64,000 nucleotides of DNA from assembly GCF_050436995.1 (NCBI RefSeq), contig NC_134763.1:10349001-10413000 (forward strand), in the 5' to 3' direction. This DNA comes from Anticarsia gemmatalis. Its lineage: Eukaryota > Arthropoda > Insecta > Lepidoptera > Erebidae. This document shows, piece by piece, positions 37,209 to 48,772 of this stretch. Under the pieces are notes generated by a model. That model ran no database searches and was not told the DNA's origin. It was given only the letters and a program-made list of their open reading frames with translations. The stretch's first letter is position 1, and every line of letters begins with the position of its first letter. The position numbers were made by a program, and so were the translations under genes.

Positions 37209-37681
37209 ATGCCATCAAAAACATTCTGTAAAAACCTCAAGTCTCGCCGTAAAAAGTTGTGAGATCTATATAATACCAAGTCGATTAATCTATTTAGTCT
37301 CTACTTAAAGGACCTTCTGTCTTAAGTTATTACGTATGTTATTATCATGCCAATTTAAAAAAAATACCTTTAAAACAAATAGACCGACCTGGCCATCGCA
37401 TGATTTGATTATTAGTATGTATCACACTACACAGCACGACAAGAAGTTAATGCTCCTGAAATGTTAATAATGGCGAATTTGTGTTTTCTTGCGATGACCA
37501 AGTCGATCTATTTGTTTTAAAGGTATTTTTTTTAAATTGGCATGATAATAACATACGTAATAACTTAAGACAGAAGGTCCTTTAAGTAGAGACTAAATAG
37601 ATTAATCGACTTGGTATTATATAGATCTCACAACTTTTTACGGCGAGACTTGAGGTTTTTACAGAATGTTTTTGATGGCAT
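37209..37681. repeat. 473-bp near-perfect palindrome with 89-bp spacer
   Basis: The left arm (37209-37400) and right arm (37490-37681) are each 192 bp and complementary at 189 positions. The three differences (left-arm positions 37384, 37389 and 37393) are all C/T and cluster at the spacer end. The outer 175 bp are identical. No direct repeat is visible immediately outside the arms, so a simple cut-and-paste insertion is not shown. The arms have no coding frame. A transcript through it would fold into a very long double-stranded hairpin. It could be a young foldback element, an inverted duplication maintained by gene conversion, or a hairpin-RNA source. Confidence 0.95.
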
Positions 37682-38040
37682 CTCACTTCTTTTTGTAGAG
37701 CGAACATAAGTCCAATTTGTATGGAAAGACGTTTTTTTTCATAATTCAACATATTTTCTTATCGGAATGTTGTTCAGTTTCATGGGCTAAAAACCCTTAC
37801 CCACCCTTTACCCCCTCCCGTTATGCCTCATATAGTAGGTACCTATTTACACCTATTTATTTTATTTTCTACAGTAATAATAATTCATTAACTGCAAATG
37901 TAACCTTGTAATCTTATACATTTATATGGGATTACAAAGTTATTGTTGCAGTTGGTGTATTTAGAAAACTGGACCGAAATTAGAAAATATTAAATTTTTC
38001 CCATGATTAAGACACTAAACCCTATTTGTATTCTCAATTT

Positions 38041-38355
38041 TAAGCTTCTAAGTCTGCTAGAAGTACCTTAGACTTTTGATGATCGGTGAGTCAGTGAGTC
38101 AGTGAATCAGTGAGTGACAAAATTCAAAATTTTAACAAGTTGTCATTCTTTAACTACTGGTTCAAATTGACTGAAATTTTAAATATACCGTGCCTATACA
38201 ATGACTGATTAGTTGCTGAAAATCCAGGCTTGTTGTTTTATCCACAACGAAATTATAGGGGTGTCAAAAATAGCCCGAATTGCTTCGAGAAAAGGATGTT
38301 ACGGCCGTGCCGCTTTTTTTTTGCTCGACTTGCGGGGGCACTTCCGTGCCCCCAG
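38041..38355 (+). repeat. Lepidopteran GATCGGTGAGTCAGT repeat
   Basis: It contains a (GTCAGTGA)n tract at about 38086-38117, TTCTTTAACTACTGGTTCAA, GTTGTTTTATCCACAACGAA, ATTATAGGGGTGTCAAAAAT, AGCCCGAATTGCTTCGAGAA and AAGGATGTTACGGCCGTGCC. It ends in a hairpin GGGGGCAC-TTCC-GTGCCCCC at 38334-38353. This is a common noncoding repeat of noctuid-type moths. The class is not known to me. Confidence 0.7.
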
Positions 38356-39540
38356 ATAAATCCTCTATATGCGTGCTAAAATAACATTAAAATCTAATAA
38401 AACCCATTCATAAACAGTAAGAAACATAACACCTTGTACATGTTATCAATCAATATAAGGATATCGTGTTGCAAGCAGTGCACCTTTCAAACCAGTTCGT
38501 ACTAAGAGGCTTAGAAGAAGCCAATTGCGGACTTATGCATAATTATGACGGAAATTATTAGTCATCGAAGTAGTACTATTTGTCTGCTACAGTTTATTGA
38601 AGGTATTGGGAGTGTTTATTAAGTTTGCAGGTTTAGTTCAAGTTTGACACTAGATTGACCACTAGTTGTACGATTAATAATGAAAGTATTAAATAGCTAC
38701 TTGTTGTTATTGGCGGTTTTGCTTGCAACGAATACAATGAAACAAATGAAAAACGTATTTATTAAGGTCGCTAAAAATACTGTATAATGTACCATTAGCT
38801 GGTAAAGGGGGTAGAGTCTTATGAGAAAAGCTAGAAAGAAACGCACGGCCACTCTTTTCATTTACCAAAATATTAACAATACTTCATAATTGTGATGAAG
38901 ACTAATTTACATACTCTGTATTAGCTGTTCAGGGGACGATTATTGAAAACAACCTTTTGTTTATATCGAAAGTCTCTACTATCTTAACGTTATATTTAAT
39001 CAAAATCTGTTTAACAGTTTAGATGTGAAAGTACGACAGAAAGAGAAGGTATTTTTATTGAAATATGGATAGTATAAGTTGCAAAGTTGGTTTTCGATTA
39101 AATATTGAGTGAAATATTTTCGATAAATTCCACATAGTTGAAAATTTTATTAAATTTAATTTTGGAAGTGAAGCCTGTCTGTCTGTTACTTTTCAAAATC
39201 GAAACAAAGCGAAATCATAGCTGCAACTGCATTGCAACAGTTGCAAAATAACAATGAAATTTTCGAAAATGCATTACAATTTGTCATTTTTTTATATCAA
39301 TCGAATACCAAACAAAAATGTGTTTATTTTGTTTAACGTCAATTTGTGCGCACACTAGCTAAACATAAAAAAAAATAAACCAAAGTGTATTTGCAAAAGT
39401 AATCCGATAAACCATTAAGTAAAACATTGTTCATGTAAAACTACCAGTCATTAATATTTTCAGCCATTCAAAGGATTAAATACTAATAATCCCTAAACGA
39501 TAATAGCTTTTGGTCACAGCTGGAAATCGCTAGAGCAATT
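38356..39540. other. AT-rich gene-free stretch upstream of a possible promoter
   Basis: No repeat or gene is recognised. The sequence ends with unique AT-rich DNA leading into the CpG-rich block described next. Confidence 0.45.
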
Positions 39541-39620
39541 TATTTATAGAGTAAACTCAACTCACGCGCCATCATAATTTAGTGTATCTTTCGCAGCGAA
39601 GGCGCGCGCGCGTCCCGCCA
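39541..39620 (+). promoter_or_regulatory. Candidate promoter with CpG-rich core
   Basis: A TATA-like TTTATTTATAG (39541-39551) is followed about 25 bases later by CTCAACTCACGCGCCATCAT. Next come CTTTCGCAGCGAAGGCGCGC and GCGCGTCCCGCCATATTG, which carry two CCAT cores of the PHO/YY1 type and the densest CpG run in the window. Downstream DNA behaves like a 5' UTR exon. The start site is inferred, not shown. Confidence 0.35.
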
Positions 39621-39768
39621 TATTGAAAAAGAAACAAACGAATTTGTTCGAAATATGAATCGGATTTCGTTCGTAATGAATCGAGTTTTCGGGATTCGTT
39701 ATTTGAAATGGTTTTCGAATTTTGAATTGTGATTTGTGTGTGTGTTTTTGGATGTGTTTTGTTGAGGT
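39571..39768 (+). other. Candidate noncoding first exon (5' UTR)
   Basis: The segment runs from the possible start near 39571 to a donor-like site, GAG|GTAATTT at 39769. It contains repeated CG-bearing words (CGAATTTGTTCGAAATATGA, CGGATTTCGTTCGTAATG, TCGAGTTTTCGGGATTCG) unlike the AT-rich neighbours. Two ATGs are present, but neither opens a long frame. It could be the first exon of a gene whose body lies downstream of this window, or chance. Confidence 0.3.
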
Positions 39769-41009
39769 AATTTTTGTTTTTCAGTTATTATTCAGTACTG
39801 ATATTTTCAGGTAAAAATCTATGCTCTAAGAAAGTCTGACTGATTTCAAAATCAGTTATAAACACAGTTTTAAGAAACATTTTTCGCATATTTAATTAAA
39901 ATTTATTTATTCACAATCCCGAAGCTCTGTAATATTGAATATTGATACTCACATTTTCCTGTTTTTCAGTTGAAAAGAACGTTTAATTTCTTTATAGAAA
40001 TAATATTTTTACTTAAAAGAAAATTATGAATAAACTAACTTCGTTTATGTAATTATTTACTCAAGTGATTGAAACTTCATTTTTAAATGATGTTTACTAA
40101 ATATAAAAAATATTTACATTCTGTATTTTCAAAGGTTACAGTGTCTATTGAAAAGCAAATCAGTGTTGTAGGAATGTTAAACAACTATTGCTTGTATGAA
40201 TAAGTATGGAAATTATAGAATATTATGTACAAATTGAAATGCGTGACATTTTACACGGTTATTTACTACGTTTGTAAAGATAATGTTTTAATTATTGTTG
40301 TTTCTTGTTGATGTAGTTCAAGAACAGTTTTGTTTATAGGATTACTTACTTATTGATAATATTTGTATAAACTATAAAAGTGGTTGTTTAGTAATATTAT
40401 AAATATTTATAATTAGAAATTGTGAACATAGTACATTTTGACATCAGTATATAAATTAAAAAATCGTAATCCCACCAAAATATTTCATGTAAAATTTTCC
40501 CAAGACGATTACATAAGGTTCGCCCTGGGAAAAAAATATCATGTAGAGCTTCTGAATTTACACAGCCTAACTCTAACGAACTTAACTTCATAAATTGTAC
40601 ATATACAAATTATCAGTATAATGTTGTATATAAATACTTAGTTTTGTGATTTACTATAACAAAAGTACGAGTCAACAATTTTCTCACAATAAATCGAGTG
40701 AAACAAATACATGAGAATACGGGCCGTCACCAGCATCCGTCGAACAATAGAAGTTCTGATAAATAAGCTTCAGTTCATGACCTTGCATTTTCAAGATGAA
40801 GTCGGAGAAGATATTAAAACATAGTAAGTTATTTTAAAGTTTGTAAAATACTCTTGACAAAAGTCTACACAACTTCTCATAACCTTTCACAATATAATAA
40901 ATTGATATTCAGGAATTCGGGATATAATTATCCCGTAGAAGAAACACGAATTAAGAAAAAAAATGTTGTCCTTTACTAATAACATACAAAAATTAACAAG
41001 AAGAGTATT
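39769..41009. other. AT-rich gene-free stretch
   Basis: Intron-like AT-rich DNA. A 64-codon minus-strand open frame at 40397-40591 has no recognisable feature. Confidence 0.45.
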
Positions 41010-41108
41010 TGTTTCAAGTGGGAATTAAATTCACGACGTCTTATTCAGTGACAACTCCTTACTACCTTACTATGAGGCAACAAAGACTAACTGAGCCACC
41101 ACTACCCT
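41010..41108 (-). mobile_element. tRNA-derived SINE head, degenerate
   Basis: On the minus strand it reads GTGGTGGCTCAGTTAGTCTT (A-box-like TGGCTCAGTTAG), then a spacer and GTCGTGAATTTAATTCCCAC as a degenerate B-box. The spacing is right for a tRNA-derived promoter. Stem pairing is too poor for a tRNA gene. Confidence 0.4.
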
Positions 41109-41730
41109 TGTATAATGAGTATCTATTAATGGTAAATAATTTAAAACTGATATAAATAAAAAAACAGTCAGAAAGGTTTGTCTGCTAAAAGCAGCGAGAG
41201 CAGGTAAAACGACGTAAGAAACTTATATTTCTCATAAACGAATTTGGAAACAGGAAAAAAAAACAAATCTCAAAAAATATATGAGCTTGCATGAAATTAC
41301 ATTAAGCCAGTAAATTAAATATCTCATAAGAATAAAAGTAGTTTAACAATTCTTTAATATTACTTTCAAGTATTCCAGACGTTTGGTACACGACGTTCAC
41401 GGTCGTCATGGGAATAAAGCTGTGAAACTCTTGAATTTCGTCACAGTACTACTTGTATAACTACTAATGAAATTTATTACTTTTTACTTGAGTTTTCTTC
41501 ATGTAAGTTTTATGTATTTTATAGTTATTCTTGTTGAATTCAGATTGTAATATTGAAAATGTGGGAATGTAGTCTTACGATTTTTCTTTTGTCATCATTC
41601 TAGCCAATTCCCTCCGGTTCACTCGTTTACTACCGAATATAAGGCTACCCATTGCTGGGTCTTTAATATCAGAACTTAGCTTTAAACTGTTCAAAGATTC
41701 TGTTCGTGAAATAAACATGCCTAATCACAT

Positions 41731-41985
41731 AAAAAACGCGAAAGTTAGTAAGTATGTGTGATGTTTGTTACTCTCTAACGAAAAGACTAATGGACGATTT
41801 TTAATGAAATTGTTATACCTCTACAGATTAAATATGGACCAAACTAAATGGCGTTCTTTGGTCTCTGCCTATCCCTTTGGGAAAAAACGAGATGTTATGT
41901 ATGTACGTAAGACATAGGATACATTTTAGCTGAAAAATCTTTTTACGCGGACGCAGTCGTGGACAGAAACTGGTAGTTATATATA
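41731..41985 (+). mobile_element. Helitron-like repeat interrupted by a SINE tail
   Basis: The left part (AACGCGAAAGTTAGTAAGTA, TGTTTGTTACTCTCTAACGA, TTTTTAATGAAATTGTTATA) and the right part (ACATAGGATACATTTTAGCT, TTTTTACGCGGACGCAGTCG, GGACAGAAACTGGTAGTTAT) are the two halves of a moth Helitron-like repeat. They are separated by about 64 bp of SINE tail. Confidence 0.5.
41845..41908 (+). mobile_element. 5'-truncated SINE tail nested in a Helitron-like repeat
   Basis: GGCGTTCTTTGGTCTCTGCC, TATCCCTTTGGGAAAAAACG and GATGTTATGTATGTACGTAA form the 3' tail of the tRNA-derived SINE, here without its promoter. No clear target duplication is visible. Confidence 0.5.
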
Positions 41986-42954
41986 ATTTACATTGAAATA
42001 CAGAAATGTCCCTATTTCCTTCAGTCTCTCAGTCGCCACGTCTATTATCTATTAATATATTCTCAGAATTAGCGCAGCTGTTCTATTTGTGACATCTTTT
42101 TATTCTATCAATTTACATCTCATCTGCATTTCGAGGAATTGCGAAAATGCATTCGTGTTTTATGTTTTAGTATCTTTTTGAGTTGGATGTATTAATTTAT
42201 GCACATATTGATGGTTATCCATATTTTTAGAGATATCGGCTCTCTGAGTCCATTTTTTTGACGATTTCTTTTTACTATTTTGTTCTTTCTTATGATGGGT
42301 TCCAGCTTCGTACTGGACTTTTCTGAACTGTTATAAGAAAAAGAGACTTTTTTAGATTGTGTTTACGCTGATGAATATAGAAATCTGAATGAAATTAATT
42401 GTTTTTCATTCTTCAATAATTATGATTTTCTGTACTTTAAGGACCGATTTAATATAGTTTATTATGAGGTTACTTGTAAATTATGAGTTATCCTTCTTAA
42501 TGGACTTATTTACCAAACCAAAATAACTTTCCTTTAAGCATCTAACCTCCTTATATTCTTATTATTTGCTTCAATATTCTTTCCATCACGAAAAACTATA
42601 CAAAAATTAATCCAATATAATGTATCTATCCTCTTACTTCTATTAGCGGCAACTACATACAGGATGTTACAATTTAACAGGTGAGCCCCCTATGTCGTTC
42701 GTGTGACCCGTCACTCGCAAATACTACACGCGAAATTGTTGTGTAGTGATTCATTCATTCAATGGGATTGTTTTATGTCTGTTATGTTGATTTATTGGTG
42801 TTCTTTTAAACGTTGTGGTGCATGATTTATATGTACGTAATACGATATGGGAGATGGTTGAATCAGCCAGAGATTATAGTCGTTGTCTGGTTAAGATGTC
42901 AAACTGAAATATGTAATGCCGTTAATTGCTGTTTTGTGTGATACAATTATAATA

Positions 42955-43157
42955 GACTAGAGGCCGCCCGCGACTTCTTTCGCTTGGAAACTCTTCCCGT
43001 GTAAATCCCGGTCCTTCGGAACTCCCGTACAAAAAGTAGCCTATTTTAATTCTTCAGCTATCTAGATGCCAATTTTCATCGTAATTAGTTCAGTAGTATT
43101 TGCGTGAAAAAGTAACAAACATCCATACATACTCACGAACTTTTGCATTTACATTCT
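42955..43157 (-). mobile_element. Helitron-like repeat with CTAGAGGCCGCCCGCGAC end
   Basis: On the plus strand: ACTAGAGGCCGCCCGCGACT, GGAAACTCTTCCCGTGTAAA, AAAAAGTAGCCTATTTTAAT, CTTCAGCTATCTAGATGCCA, GTTCAGTAGTATTTGCGTGA and AAAAAGTAACAAACATCCAT. These are the landmarks of a very common moth repeat read on the minus strand. Confidence 0.65.
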
Positions 43158-46100
43158 GCCCATGAAAGGGTCAACGCGAAGAAAATCGCTCTATGTTCAG
43201 TTCTAAAAAGTATCCTTTTCCTTCTAAAACCGTTCACATTGAAAAATATTGTTGATGGTGGTACAACTACCTTTAACGAATCTCACTCATGAAGTCTCAT
43301 CGGGCCGATAATGTTGTTTCAAAAACATCAGCGCCTCACACAAATTAAATGTAGGTGGAAAGGAAGTCAAAAGGATATCGTTAGAAATGTTATTTGTAAT
43401 AGCTACAGCGAACAAATTCTACACACAAATAGGTTCAATTTAGATTATCTTTCATAACCTAAATGATGATGACGACTAAATAAAAATAGTGCTAGATTCA
43501 CTCATTAATAATTTCACTGAGTCATTGTTTGGCGCCAGCGGTACCTTTGTCGCTTCAATGTTAATAAATCCTTCACCCTTCTAACCAAGGAAGTTCCTTA
43601 ATATGTGCATAAGCGATTGATTCGCATCTATACATAATTTAATTAGCTTTGATGTTGCGGCCAGTAATCAATAGATTCTACGAACCCTATAGACATTATA
43701 CTGTGGAGGAGAATTTCTAATAAGAATTTGTTGTGACTCATGGCTAAAGAAAGCTTCTCAGCTTGGAATATTGAGGACTATAAAGTAACAAAACTTAAAA
43801 CTTTCAAAATTTCCTAGAAAATGCTTGTCATGAGTATATTCCCATGACAACTTGAACATGACTTTTTCTAGATTTTGTTTATCACTGTTATAATGTTGCC
43901 GTATGTATCATATCATATATGTTTAACTGTTCAAAAAATAGTCTAAGCGATTTTAGGCGAGTAACACTTCATATTTTGGGTCTTTACTTTGAAGACGTCT
44001 GTGCCGTAATGATAAAGGTAGCTACTAGGAGACTACCTAGACTTATTTTGGGTTATTCAACATTAAAAATGTAGTATATTATCCTATGAACTGTGCATTC
44101 ATAAGCTGCTAAGTACAGCTGCACAGCAAAGCTGTTTAAGTAACCTAGGTTTTAACATCTCAAAATACATACCTACTCCATCTCAACAAGACTTAAGAAT
44201 TCTTCCTCGAAAAGGGTTAACAGATAAGCCAGCGCTAAAGCATTTCACAGTACCTCTCAAACACAACCCTGAAAATACTCAAGATAAGGCAAATAACTCA
44301 CTAATGGAACGTTCCTAAGTACTTTAACACAAAGCCTTCTTACTGTTTAACTAAAACGTGGCTTAAACAACAGCATTTCGTTAAAAAACAAGGATTTGTC
44401 ACAATTTAAGACAAATCTAAATACGACGAGATGATTTTTCTCAACAATTCAACAATCGCTAATGGAACAAATTAAAATGCTTGAAGATTTGACGTCAAAC
44501 GTTTAATCTTTTTACTTTTGCTTCTCGTAATGGTGTTGGAGTTTTGAATTTTTAACATCAAGGGAATAAAGATTTTGAAAAGTTTTGTAAGAAATAAATT
44601 TTTGTATTGTGGATATTTATGGATTTCTTTTTGTCTGATTCCTTGGGGCTTCTCAACTTTGTTCAATTGGTCATGAATTGGTTTAAAGGGCGTCAAATAG
44701 CCAGAAGTTTTAGTTTAAAGTAGTGCGCATGAATTAGGAGAATAAAGTATATACAGAGAATAATGAGTCTGAATGTGAGTCACTTGTTAGCGTGACAGGA
44801 GTAAAACAGTTATTTAGACTAATTATATTAGGTCCGGGAAAAACTATTATAAATTTAAATTAAATATCATTATAGTTTATAGGAATTGTAATAAAATCTC
44901 TTTGGCTTCAGGAATCACAAATGAGTACACAATTCATTAGGTTTCTTTCAGTGAGCTCGTGAGGTACCCAAATATCGAGCTTTTTTGTGTAGAGAAAAGA
45001 TTTTATTGCAAGTTCAGACATACTATAACGCGAAAAGACTTTTTCCCGACCTAATGTTATTGATAGCTGCTACAATTCTGTTAAACGAAATATTAACTAT
45101 GTTTGTTCGTATTTATATAACAATATATACGATATACATAACTGTGTAGAACGTTAGGGTCCTAGCTAGGTTTAAAACCCTAAATGTTTCAAACAAACTG
45201 AAACACGGATATAAGTACCTTTGATAGCTCAAAGGACTTTCCTAGTTTCAGATTCAAATTCTGAACCAATTTACAATGAGGTCAATATTCCAGGGTTAGT
45301 TATAAGAGAATAAATATGGTATTTATTCTGATATACATGAGTTGACAACATTAAACATTTTCGTACATAATTTCATCATCATCATCATTGGGTTAACGAA
45401 AAACTGATAAACTTGTACTCGTTAAAGGTTCATTAAAAATGCTACGTATTTTTTTGTGGCTAAATTTTTTTTTGTATATGATTTTTAAATTGTAATTATT
45501 ACAGACAAAACATGTTTCTATCTGTAATCATTACTAAGTGAGTTTGATACCAACAAATATACGAAACTGTGACGTCACTAAACCGTATTTCTATACTATA
45601 AAATGTTTTTGATATTTCATAAAGAGTAGACTGTTAGTCAAGTACCCAGTTAGTTATTGGATCATAGTACATTTCAAAACTATTACGTAATTTAGTATAA
45701 TATAACATAAATAGTTGTACATTATACACAAAATGTTGCCATACGTTAAACTATAAACTATTTTAAAACGGGAAACCGACATCAATTATTCTAATTGAAC
45801 GTTATGGTTTCCGTCCGAATTATATTTTAAACTGTCGTGTACCCGCGGTTTTGCTTGTACAAGTTTTCATGTAAATATTGTGTTTTCCACGAATATTGTA
45901 ATTAAATTTTGTGTACACTTAACTAGTTGAGTTAATGAGGTTCATGGTTTTGATGCTAGGTCACTGTTTTGTTCTGTAATAGTTAATATTAATCACGCGG
46001 TCATCGACACAAAACTAAAACCCTAAATTTACTTCAATGTTATAAGTAGTCAGTTTGATCCTGGTGAAAGTTGATAAGACTCGATCTAATGATAGTAATA

Positions 46101-47194
46101 TCGTGACGACATTACGGTTGCACTACATTGTCTATAAATTAGATTTATTGTAGAAAACAAATCATCTATTGACTTTAACTTAAACCATGTTAAAAGTCAG
46201 GTGTTTGAAGTCTTCTTTTGAGCGAAAAAACGCATTTACTAAAAGCCCCGGTTTTTCACAGCCTATCCTAATTTTATTTTCAATTTACATACATCAAAAA
46301 GAGATAAATCGCCGCAAATAATACTAATATATAATTTGACTTATAATTATCATTCCGTTATCATACTCATTTCTTTGTTATAAAGTTTTTACAAGAATCC
46401 TTAAATCTTAACACATTTATCCCTAAAATATTGGCTTCAATAAAGCCATATCCACACTCTCCAACAATAAAGCCACGTTCACACTGTGTAACATTAATCA
46501 TAACAGCGTACAAGTTTATTGTTATTAATTGTTGCGGATAGCTCCATCGTTTGTTCATTCCATACTTTTATGGTGAAGAATTTACTGATCGTTTGAAGGG
46601 ATTTTGAAAAATGGGTCATGTGTTTCGTATTTTGTTTGATTTTGGATAGTAATAGTCAAGTTAAATAATATAAATATTTTTAGACAACTCACACACGGTC
46701 ATTTGATTCCAAGCTAAGCAGAGCTTGTACAATTGTAACCAGACAATTGATAAATTTACTTTTAATAATATGCTTCTAAATACATTCTCACAATAATGTA
46801 GATAAATTTATAATCAGGCTCTAAACATGGTGTTCATCACACAAATATTTGACCCGGTTGGCATAAGAACCCGTCCCTATTTCATAGTTTTTACAACTTT
46901 AAGCCATACCGCGGCTGTTCTTCGCCGTTTTGTAGGTACTTCAGTAACATACAATATATTCTATCAAGTATAAAGAGTCTCAATAAGTAGAATAGTTCTA
47001 GTTACTATAAAGGCTAGACTATCCCATCTAACTAAGTACATTCCCTAGACAGATGAGGTGTAAGATAATCCCGGCCATTACTAACAATTGATAGAAGTGC
47101 AGACACGACGCGTGCGCATGCCGCCAATTGTAATACAAGATTACTAAAGAATGTTAAGGGCTCATGTAGAAAACAACAATGAGCATAATCCTAC
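43158..47194. other. Long gene-free stretch
   Basis: No gene is supported. A (TCA)n tract lies at 45373-45390. A segment at 44951-44985 (GTGAGCTCGTGAGGTACCCA) resembles a moth repeat I cannot name. A 63-codon minus-strand frame at 46367-46558 lies over a sequence with GCCACGTTCACACTGTGTAA and GTTGCGGATAGCTCCATCGT. It looks like part of a dispersed repeat rather than a gene. Confidence 0.45.
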
Positions 47195-47282
47195 GTAATA
47201 TAAATGCGAAAAGAACTTTGTCTGTTGTGTTTTTACTCCGAAATGGCTGAACCTATTGTGATGTTTGAAAATCCTGTCGCAC
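47195..47282 (+). mobile_element. 5' fragment of a Helitron-like repeat
   Basis: TAATATAAATGCGAAAAGAA, CTTTGTCTGTTGTGTTTTTA and GAAATGGCTGAACCTATTGT correspond to the 5' module seen at 12.46 kb. The 3' module is missing. Confidence 0.45.
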
Positions 47283-47384
47283 AATCTTAAGGAAGAACAT
47301 GAGGTAGTACTTAAAAATACACGGGAGGATCTAGAGAGAAGACTAAAGCTTATACATATAGATTTAGTTCTAAATATAATCGAC

Positions 47385-47560
47385 TGTCTGACTGAAGTTT
47401 AAGTGATGGAATAGCTGACAGGTAATCACCAGTCTAGGGTTTGATTGCCAGGTCTGGCTTAGTGTTCTTGCCTTGCAATTTAAACACATTTTTTTGAAAT
47501 CCATTAGTTGTTGGTGTCCTCTGCTAACTAACCTACAATGGAGCGTTTGAGATCAACAAT
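47385..47560 (+). mobile_element. Degenerate tRNA-derived SINE
   Basis: A B-box-like GGGTTTGATTGCC lies at 47438-47450, and an A-box-like TTAAGTGATGGAATAGCTG lies upstream. TTTTTTTGAAATCCATTAG follows as a possible body. Assignment rests mainly on the spacing of the two promoter-like boxes. Confidence 0.35.
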
Positions 47561-48559
47561 ATGAATCATATTGCCGAAATGTTGGCAACGATCTCTCACA
47601 GACCCACTTCAATTCCCATCTTATCCTACAATCATACATTATCCAACCGACCACTCCATAGTACTAAGAATGTAATAGACTAGTACAAATGATTGACAGC
47701 CACTGCACATCGCGTGAGAAGTGTCTTGCACATAATTGAAGGCCATATCTGTTTGTTTTGTAGTTCTAGCGCATGTCTCGTTTAGTTGAAGCGTTTTAAT
47801 ATGATTTGTATCTAAATGACCGCATTTTGCCTGTGTTTTCAACTTGTACTTATATTATATCTGTTGTGTAATTTCTTGTGGTAAAAGTATCAAATATAGT
47901 ATCATTTTTTTAGTAAAGACCGCTTATATGAAAAATATTTGTGTTTCATACAGTTTCAATAGAAATAGGTTATTTATAGTCTAATAGATACATACTGGGG
48001 GTTTGATTTACTGCTAAAATATGTATTTCTATTTAGTGTATATTTGCAATTACCATGGCTTAGAGTAATTTTAAATACAATTATGTTTCACATAGCGATA
48101 TAGATATAGTTAAAGAAATGGCGAATAGCGGCATGAGAGTCTGGTAAGCGGGAAATATCTTAATATAAACTTTATTAAAGCCCACAAAAAGTATTTTCTA
48201 AGATTTCCGACTAAAATATTTGATGTACTTCTGTCTTCTTTTACGAGGATAGAACGAGTTGTTCAAGAAGAATATGTTTAAAGTCCTTTCGCTTGCTAGC
48301 TAGTTTAAAACAGAATGCAATACCAAAAGCGTACAGTGACAATAGTCGCAACGTGTAATGACTAACGTCTGTTCTATGAACGGAGAACAGATTAGCCTCA
48401 ATTACGCGAAATCTTAACTAATCTAATGAGCGAGCGCGAAAGAGTAACCAACTTGCACGTTTGCAAGTGGCTATTGGTTCAAGTATTTACTGTCATGATT
48501 ACGTGCTAATAATAATATAGTAATGCTAAAAGATCTCTTATATAATCGTTATATACATT

Positions 48560-48772
48560 TATAGCCTTTGCCCGCGACGTCCGCGTGGTTTGTGACTTAG
48601 GACAGAATTTTCATACAAACTTTCATCCGCCATTTTATCCCCTTGGGGGTAGAATTGATCAAAATCATTTCTTAACGGATGGCTACGTCATAACATCTAC
48701 CTGCATGCCAAATTTCAGCTCGATCCGTCCAGTGGTTTAGGCTGTGTCACTATGTCAGTCGTGTTGTCAGAT
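48560..48772 (-). mobile_element. Helitron-like repeat with GCCCGCGACGTCCGCGTGG end
   Basis: On the plus strand: TAGCCTTTGCCCGCGACGTC, ATCCCCTTGGGGGTAGAATT, CATGCCAAATTTCAGCTCGA, TCCGTCCAGTGGTTTAGGCT and ATGTCAGTCGTGTTGTCAG. This is the minus-strand reading of a common moth repeat. Confidence 0.6.

Noticed and set aside
38334..38353. Terminator-like GC hairpin
   Set aside because: It belongs to the 3' part of a recognised dispersed repeat. Intrinsic terminators of this type are bacterial.
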